DNA from: an uncultured Candidatus Melainabacteria bacterium
GTDB lineage: Bacteria; Cyanobacteriota; Vampirovibrionia; Gastranaerophilales; Gastranaerophilaceae
Assembly: GCA_934718275.1 (NCBI GenBank)
Contig: CAKUZD010000004.1
Location: 62,001 to 126,000 of the forward strand
Reading direction: 5' to 3'
DNA length: 64,000 bases
The notes beneath the pieces were generated by a model. It saw nothing but the letters and a program-made list of their open reading frames with translations. It was not told where the DNA came from and made no database searches. Of the stretch, positions 59,116-64,000 are shown piece by piece. Each line of letters starts with the position of its first letter. Within the stretch, counting starts at the first letter, position 1. A program made the translations under genes and the position numbers.

Positions 59116-59163
59116 AACTTTATTATATGTTAAGATTGAATTTAAGCAAAAAGGTAACAATTT

Positions 59164-59835
59164 ATGACATTTGATAAAACTCCGGCTAATATTAAGAATA
59201 TGTTTAATTTGATTGCAGACAAATATGACTTTGTAAATAACTTAATGTCGTTTGGTACACAGAATTATGTAAAACATTTTTCTGTAAAATTGCTTGATAT
59301 AAAACCGCATGAACTCGTATTAGATATTTGTTGCGGAACCGGAGATTTGTCAAGAATTATAAAAAAAATCCAGCCGAATGCACAAGTTACGGGGATAGAT
59401 TTTTCTGAAAAAATGCTTGCTATTGCAAAAAAGAAATATTCTAAAATTAATTTTTTGCAAGGGGATGCAACCAAACTACCTTTTGAGGATAGTATGTTTG
59501 ATTATGTTGTTATGGGGTTTGGGTTGCGTAATATATTGAATGCCGAGAAAGCTGTTGAAGAAGTTTATAGAGTTTTAAAACCTAATGGAGAATTTTTACA
59601 TTTGGACTTCGGACAAAAAAATGTTGCAAGTAAAATATATGATTTGATAACTCCTGTTATGGTTAAATTTTTTACAAATAATCCTCAGGCTTATAAATAC
59701 TTAATAAATTCCAAACAAGAGTTTCCTCTACCAAATGAATTGATAAAAGATTTTGAAAGTAAAGGCTTTAAGTTTAAATGTCGTAAAGATTTTTTATGTG
59801 GAGTTATTTCTGCGCAGGTGTTAAGAAAAATTTAA
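59164..59835 (+). CDS. menG: Demethylmenaquinone methyltransferase (UbiE/MenG)
   Basis: SAM-dependent methyltransferase of 223 residues in the UbiE/MenG family, which methylates demethylmenaquinone or the ubiquinone precursor. The family start is KYDFVNNLMSFGTQNYVK; the SAM motif is LVLDICCGTGDLSRII, with VTGIDFSEKMLAIAKKK, and DYVVMGFGLRNI and VYRVLKPNGEFLHLDFG follow. The presence of a quinone methylase in a fermentative gene set is unexpected. It overlaps the next gene's 3' end by four bases (convergent). Confidence 0.92.
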   Translation: MTFDKTPANIKNMFNLIADKYDFVNNLMSFGTQNYVKHFSVKLLDIKPHELVLDICCGTGDLSRIIKKIQPNAQVTGIDFSEKMLAIAKKKYSKINFLQGDATKLPFEDSMFDYVVMGFGLRNILNAEKAVEEVYRVLKPNGEFLHLDFGQKNVASKIYDLITPVMVKFFTNNPQAYKYLINSKQEFPLPNELIKDFESKGFKFKCRKDFLCGVISAQVLRKI

Positions 59836-60857
59836 TTTACCCTGTAGGAGTTTCCGCCTTTGATTATGTCTGCTATTGCAATAAATGTAACTTCAAGTAT
59901 GTAATCTATAGTATCCTGTGTCTCATACGCAATATGAGGAGTTACTATAACATTTGGATTTTTAGTAAATTCTTTTAAGATATTAGCTTCTTCTATGCAA
60001 TCAAAATTGTTATGCAAATTTTGTGTAAGGTTAGAGCATTTAAAATTATAAAATTCACAGGTAACAACATCAAGAGCAGCACCTTTTATCGCACCTTTAT
60101 TAATAGCATTATATAAATCTTTAATATTAACTATTTCACCTCGAGAAGTATTGATTAAGTAGGCAGTATTTTTCATTATGCTGAATTGTTCGAATGCAAA
60201 CATATCTTTATTTTCGCCATTGTATGGAGTATGTATTGAAACTATATCTGCTTCTCTTAATAGTGTATTAAAATCTACGTATGTAATATTATATTTTTCT
60301 GCGAATTCTCTTTTTTCAACTATATCGTACGCCAAAACTTTCATTCCAAAAGCTAATGCAAGTTTTGCAACGCTAACTCCAATGCTTCCTGTTCCTACAA
60401 TCCCGATTGTAAATTTTGAGATATCTCGACCTACAAAACTTTGACAGACTCTGTTTTCTGATTTTAGATAATTTGATGCCGGTATTATTTGTCTAACTAA
60501 AGCTATAATTAAACCTATTGTGTACTGAGCAACAGGTCGCGAGCCGTAACCCTCAACATTTACTATTGCAATATTTTTGGCATCTGCAGCCTTTTTATTA
60601 ATATGATCAATTCCGGTTGAGCGTGTTGAAATAATTCTAAGATTTTTAAATGAATTTATAACGTTTTCAGTAATTTCTGAATCAATAAAAACACTTATTA
60701 CTGCAGTGGTATTCAGTGTTTCAGAACTTAAATTTTTAATAGTTTCTTCATTTAAACTTTCTGTAAAGAACGTAATATCAAAGTTTTCAAGTTCATGTGT
60801 GCGAAAAAAATCTTTTTCACTTTCTCTAAAATCAAAAACAAGTAATTTTACTGCCAT
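59832..60857 (-). CDS. D-isomer-specific 2-hydroxyacid dehydrogenase
   Basis: NAD-dependent dehydrogenase of 341 residues. The N-terminal part has STRSTGIDHINKK, the Rossmann motif is IGIVGTGSIGVSVAKLAL, the catalytic Arg is in LINTSRGEIVNI, Glu in the DVVTCE region, and the catalytic His in VIVTPHIAYET. It looks like D-lactate dehydrogenase, which would regenerate NAD by making D-lactate from pyruvate, but phosphoglycerate or other 2-hydroxyacid substrates cannot be excluded. AAAGGAGA precedes the ATG. Confidence 0.9.
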   Translation of the reverse strand: MAVKLLVFDFRESEKDFFRTHELENFDITFFTESLNEETIKNLSSETLNTTAVISVFIDSEITENVINSFKNLRIISTRSTGIDHINKKAADAKNIAIVNVEGYGSRPVAQYTIGLIIALVRQIIPASNYLKSENRVCQSFVGRDISKFTIGIVGTGSIGVSVAKLALAFGMKVLAYDIVEKREFAEKYNITYVDFNTLLREADIVSIHTPYNGENKDMFAFEQFSIMKNTAYLINTSRGEIVNIKDLYNAINKGAIKGAALDVVTCEFYNFKCSNLTQNLHNNFDCIEEANILKEFTKNPNVIVTPHIAYETQDTIDYILEVTFIAIADIIKGGNSYRVN

Positions 60858-61206
60858 GTTTATCTCCTTTAAAAAAAATTATTACAAGAAAGCAAAAAAT
60901 TTATATTGTACAAAAGTTTAGTTTAATGGGGTAATAAATTATCAGAAAGTATAATGAAAGTATTTTACAAAAATTGTAATATAATAATGTAACTCGTATC
61001 TTAAAACCGGATTATGCGGATATGACGCTTGCAGGGGAACATACCGTTTCTTTGGGTAAAAGAAGCGGAAACAGGTGCACGTTTATGTTCTGAATTCGAT
61101 GCAGATAAAGTTTATCTGTATTATTCCTGCAAATAGCGGTTAGATACGTATGGATTGCCGGTAATGAAAATCCGAAAATTTTATATAAAGCGGATAAAGG
61201 CAATCA
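60858..61206. other. Intergenic region with a possible degraded gene fragment
   Basis: 350 bases between two minus-strand genes. The segment 61000-61200 is less AT-rich than its surroundings and reads in one plus frame as YVWIAGNENPKILYKADKG and in another as ETGARLCSEFDADKVYLYYS, interrupted by stops. This looks like a decayed gene remnant rather than a working gene. No RNA gene is seen. Confidence 0.35.
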
Positions 61207-61244
61207 AAAAAGGCACGGAGCTAAATTTAAACTCTGTGCCTTTT
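61207..61244 (-). terminator. Terminator after the ABC-F gene
   Basis: AAAAAGGCACGGAG pairs with CTCTGTGCCTTTT over most of its length; it ends in a T run on the minus strand, just past the ABC-F stop. Confidence 0.8.
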
Positions 61245-61260
61245 GTTTATCTGTATAAAT

Positions 61261-62877
61261 TTATTTATTGTACATTTCTTCTCGTTTTTTTATAACTACA
61301 GGGTTTTTCAAATAATCATCATACTTGTTACGCATGTTTATATAACCCTTTGGAGAAATTTCTATAATTCTATCAGCAACAGTTTGGATTAATTGATAAT
61401 CTTGGGATGTAAATAAAATTGTTCCGGGGAAATCAATTAAGGCATTATTTAGTGCTGTAATGCTTTCCAAATCCAGATGGTTTGTCGGCTCATCAAAAAT
61501 CATTACGTTTGATTCCGCAATCATCATTTTGGCAAACAAACATCTTACTTTTTCACCACCTGACAAGACATTGACTTTTTTGTCTGCGTCTTCTCCTGAA
61601 AATAGCATTCTTCCCAAATATCCGCGTAAAAAGTTAACATGTTGATCCGGTGAATAGTCCGCAAGCCATTCCATAATAGTTTTGTTGTTTTCAAAATAAA
61701 AATTGTTATCTTTTGGGAAATATGAATGAGTTGCAGTTACACCCCAAGTTACTTCTCCACTGTCAGGTTTTACTTTATCCTCTAAAATATCAAAAAGATT
61801 TGTAATAATGAAAGGGTCTCTAGCAATAAATGCAACCTTTTCTCCTTGATTAATTTCAAAATTTAAATTTTTAATAAGGAGTTCTCCATCAACTGTTTTG
61901 TACAAGTTTTTAACTTGCAAAACATCTTTTCCGGGGATTTTATTATAAGTAAATCGAATTCTCGGATATTGCCTTGATGATGGTTTAATTTCTTCTAAAG
62001 ACAATTTATCTAACATGTTTTTTCTGGAAGTTGCCTGTTTTGCTTTAGAGGCATTTGCGCTAAAACGTGCAATAAATGCTTTTAATTCTTCCATTTTTTC
62101 TTCAGTTTTTTTATTTTGTTCTTCTTTTTGCTTTTTAATTAATTGGCTTGCTTGTGACCAAAACGAATAGTTTCCGGTATAAAGCTGGATATTTTTATAA
62201 TCAATATCAGCCATGTGCGTACAAACGTTGTCAAGAAATTTTCTGTCGTGTGAGACAACAATGACAAGATTTGGAAAATTAATCAAAAATTCTTCAAGCC
62301 ACGCAATTGTATTTAAATCCAAATGGTTTGTAGGTTCATCTAATAATAAAATATCAGGATTTCCAAACAGGGCTTGTGCAAGTAATACTCGAACTTTTTC
62401 GCTACCTGATAGTTCTGACATTAATTCATAATGCATTTCATCAGAAATTCCTAAATCAGAAAGCAAAGATGCTGCCATGGCTTCAGCTTGCCATCCGTCA
62501 AGTTCTGCAAATTCTTCTTCCAAGTGGGCAACTTTTATCCCATCTTCATCATTAAAATCAGGTTTTGCATACAATGCATCTCGTTCTTGCATAATATCAT
62601 AAAGTTTTTTATGCCCCATTATTACCGTGTCTATAACTTTGTAGTTATCGAAAGCAAAATGGTCTTGGCGTAAAACAGCTATACGTTGACCTTTTGATAT
62701 ATGAATTTCTCCCGAAGTCGGTTCAATTTCGCCTGAAAGCACTCTTAATAAAGTACTTTTGCCTGCTCCGTTTGCACCTATTACTCCATAGCAATTCCCC
62801 GGGGTAAATTTAATACTAACATTTTCGAATAGTGTTTGAGAACCGAATTTAACGGTTAATTTATCTGTTGTAATCAT
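61261..62877 (-). CDS. ABC-F family ribosome-associated ATPase (YbiT-like)
   Basis: A soluble protein of 538 residues with two ABC domains and no membrane part. The first has Walker A GVIGANGAGKSTLLR, signature LSGSEKVRVLLAQAL and Walker B DILLLDEPTNHLDL. The linker (about 240-300) is Lys/Glu-rich (IKKQKEEQNKKTEEKMEELKAFI), as in translation factors of this class, and the second domain has LSGGEKVRCLFAKMM. The Walker A of the second domain is atypical (AFIARDPF in place of GxxGxGKST). ABC-F proteins act on stalled or antibiotic-bound ribosomes. Closest to YbiT by layout. Confidence 0.88.
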   Translation of the reverse strand: MITTDKLTVKFGSQTLFENVSIKFTPGNCYGVIGANGAGKSTLLRVLSGEIEPTSGEIHISKGQRIAVLRQDHFAFDNYKVIDTVIMGHKKLYDIMQERDALYAKPDFNDEDGIKVAHLEEEFAELDGWQAEAMAASLLSDLGISDEMHYELMSELSGSEKVRVLLAQALFGNPDILLLDEPTNHLDLNTIAWLEEFLINFPNLVIVVSHDRKFLDNVCTHMADIDYKNIQLYTGNYSFWSQASQLIKKQKEEQNKKTEEKMEELKAFIARFSANASKAKQATSRKNMLDKLSLEEIKPSSRQYPRIRFTYNKIPGKDVLQVKNLYKTVDGELLIKNLNFEINQGEKVAFIARDPFIITNLFDILEDKVKPDSGEVTWGVTATHSYFPKDNNFYFENNKTIMEWLADYSPDQHVNFLRGYLGRMLFSGEDADKKVNVLSGGEKVRCLFAKMMIAESNVMIFDEPTNHLDLESITALNNALIDFPGTILFTSQDYQLIQTVADRIIEISPKGYINMRNKYDDYLKNPVVIKKREEMYNK

Positions 62878-62916
62878 AAGTATTATTATAACATAAAAAT
62901 TAATATATTAAATGAA

Positions 62917-64000
62917 TTAAACTTTTTTAAATATCAATGATGTATTAATTCCACCAAAAGCAAAGTTGTTAGACATGATATAGTTGGTTTTTAGTTCTCT
63001 GCCTTGACCTTGTATATAATCTAAATTTCCGCATTCTGCGTCAATTTCGTTTAAGTTTAATGTTGGGTGGAACCAACCGCGATTCATCATTTCAATGCTT
63101 AAAATTGCTTCAATTGCTCCGCAAGCGCCAAGCGTGTGTCCTGTATAACTTTTTGTTGAGCTTGTCGGAACTTTTCGTCTAAATATTTCTTCTGTTGCAT
63201 TTGTTTCTGCAATATCTCCCTGAATTGTTGCAGTTCCGTGTGCGTTTATATATCCTATTTTATCAGGAGAAATGTTGGCACATTTTAGTGCCAAATCAAG
63301 AGCTCTACCCATGGTTTTTCGATTAGGATTTGTAATATGTGTCCCATCCGTGCTTGTTCCAAATCCGATAATTTCAGCATAAATATGCGCCCCACGAGCT
63401 TTTGCATGTTCGTATTCTTCTAAAATTAATGTTCCTGCTCCTTCTCCAAGAACAAGCCCATCACGATTTTTGTCAAACGGGGATGGTGAAAGTTTCGGTG
63501 TATCATTTTTTTGGCTTGTAGCATAAAGAGTATCAAATATTGCAATTTCTGTCGGGTGCATCTCGTCTCCGCCACCTGCAATCATAATGGTTTCATAACC
63601 GTTTTTAATTGCCTCATAGGCATATCCAATTCCCATTGAACCGGAGGTACAAGCGGTTGACGTTGGTATTAGTCTGCCAATTGTTTTAAAGTATAATGAA
63701 ATATTTACTGCAGCAGTTTGTGACATCATTTTTACGTAAGAGCCGGAATTTAAACCTTTTACTTCTTTGTCAATTTGCATCCCGTAAAAATCTATAATTG
63801 CATCCAAAGACCCCGCAGATGAGCCGTAGCTTACGCCAGTGTCACCATTAGTTATAATTTCATTTCCCAGTAGTCCGGCATCTTCAAGTGCAAGTTCTGT
63901 GGTCCTCACCGCCATTATAGAAACAGGTCCCATCGTACGAAGGGTTTTTCTGTTATACCAAGATGGTATCTCAAATCCTTTTACGTATGCAGAAAGGCGT
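62917..64000 (-). CDS. 3-oxoacyl-ACP synthase (FabF-type; APE/KS-like), N-terminus beyond the window
   Basis: The frame is open past the right edge, so the N-terminus is missing; about 361 residues are seen. It is a KAS enzyme: the active-site Cys is in PTSTACTSGSMGIGYAYEAI, the two active-site His are in NAHGTATIQGD and SYTGHTLGACGAIE, and the Lys is in SSTKSY. The blocks LRTMGPVSIMAV, ATSQKNDTPKLSPSPFD, and WFHPTLNL...MSNNFAFGGINTSLIF recall the ketosynthases of aryl polyene-type clusters rather than plain FabF. It is probably chain elongation in fatty acid or polyene synthesis; which one needs the neighbours. Confidence 0.85.
   Translation of the reverse strand, partial: RLSAYVKGFEIPSWYNRKTLRTMGPVSIMAVRTTELALEDAGLLGNEIITNGDTGVSYGSSAGSLDAIIDFYGMQIDKEVKGLNSGSYVKMMSQTAAVNISLYFKTIGRLIPTSTACTSGSMGIGYAYEAIKNGYETIMIAGGGDEMHPTEIAIFDTLYATSQKNDTPKLSPSPFDKNRDGLVLGEGAGTLILEEYEHAKARGAHIYAEIIGFGTSTDGTHITNPNRKTMGRALDLALKCANISPDKIGYINAHGTATIQGDIAETNATEEIFRRKVPTSSTKSYTGHTLGACGAIEAILSIEMMNRGWFHPTLNLNEIDAECGNLDYIQGQGRELKTNYIMSNNFAFGGINTSLIFKKV

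Noticed and set aside
61012..61203. 63-residue frame on the minus strand
   Set aside because: No ribosome site and no known motif; the plus strand looks like a decayed fragment instead.
1..64000. tRNA or rRNA genes
   Set aside because: No cloverleaf-type arms or rRNA-like sequence were found in the intergenic gaps I read.

Overview
The window is a 64 kb piece of an AT-rich bacterial chromosome with tightly packed genes on both strands. The gene content points to an anaerobic, fermentative bacterium with a Gram-negative envelope. There are oxygen-sensitive [FeFe] hydrogenases with the maturase HydF and PPi-dependent phosphofructokinase. There are also lipid A genes (lpxD, lpxC, fabZ, lpxA), a heptose adenylyltransferase, a porin and a Skp-like chaperone. 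Cyanobacteria-like touches (a SpeA-type decarboxylase, BioY, pseudopilins with an FTLAEVLITLGIIGVVAA-type N-terminus) fit a gut member of the Gastranaerophilales (Vampirovibrionia, formerly Melainabacteria). That placement is an inference; no rRNA gene is present to settle it.

Layout. 1-6.6 kb: the tail of hydF, glycolysis (PPi-PFK, pgk), a Skp-like chaperone and the GGGtGRT/NifU-like pair. 6.7-13.6 kb: a large unrecognised Ala-rich protein, an orphan DppD-type ATPase, an amidohydrolase, BioY, RimI and small proteins. 13.7-22.4 kb: a small ORF, a CtpA protease, an IS3-like relic, aroK-aroB, a GGDEF protein, hisS, a BrkB-like membrane protein, nrnA and a DUF721 gene. 22.5-30.5 kb: a porin divergent from a PLP decarboxylase, a DUF4145-like protein, pgi, and a response regulator-histidine kinase-tadA operon. 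30.7-35.9 kb: a hydrogenase locus with two thioredoxin-like ferredoxins, a PAS-containing sensory [FeFe] hydrogenase homologue, a SpoIIE-type phosphatase and a group B [FeFe] hydrogenase. 36-46.1 kb: dxr, a 24-residue peptide gene, a pseudopilin, priA carrying a foreign nuclease domain, a PC4-like protein, dapB, NfeD-flotillin and asd. 46.2-52.3 kb: the lipid A/heptose region, rich in interspersed repeats. 52.3-64 kb: an orphan histidine kinase, a HEAT-repeat protein, a GT2, a hibernation factor, MntP, DUF4127, MenG/UbiE, a D-2-hydroxyacid dehydrogenase, an ABC-F ATPase and a partial ketosynthase.

How the parts work together. PPi-PFK, Pgi and Pgk feed a fermentation that disposes of electrons as H2 (HydF-matured group B enzyme) and perhaps D-lactate. 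The sensory hydrogenase, ferredoxin and phosphatase look like an H2- or redox-responsive regulatory unit. DapB and Asd serve lysine and peptidoglycan precursors, AroK/AroB serve aromatics, and Dxr serves isoprenoids. The Lpx genes, FabZ and the heptose enzyme build the outer leaflet.

The most unusual content is repeat-borne nuclease units. A DUF559 (PDDEXK-like) nuclease of about 150 residues sits in frame inside PriA, just before the Walker A motif, and is bounded by a near-perfect 37/38-bp inverted repeat. A small GIY-YIG nuclease gene is bounded by imperfect inverted copies of a TCATTCTGAG-type repeat, with a further solo copy downstream. A third repeat family, about 117 bp and strongly palindromic, sits between lpxD/lpxC, lpxC/fabZ and lpxA/pepM29, in both orientations.
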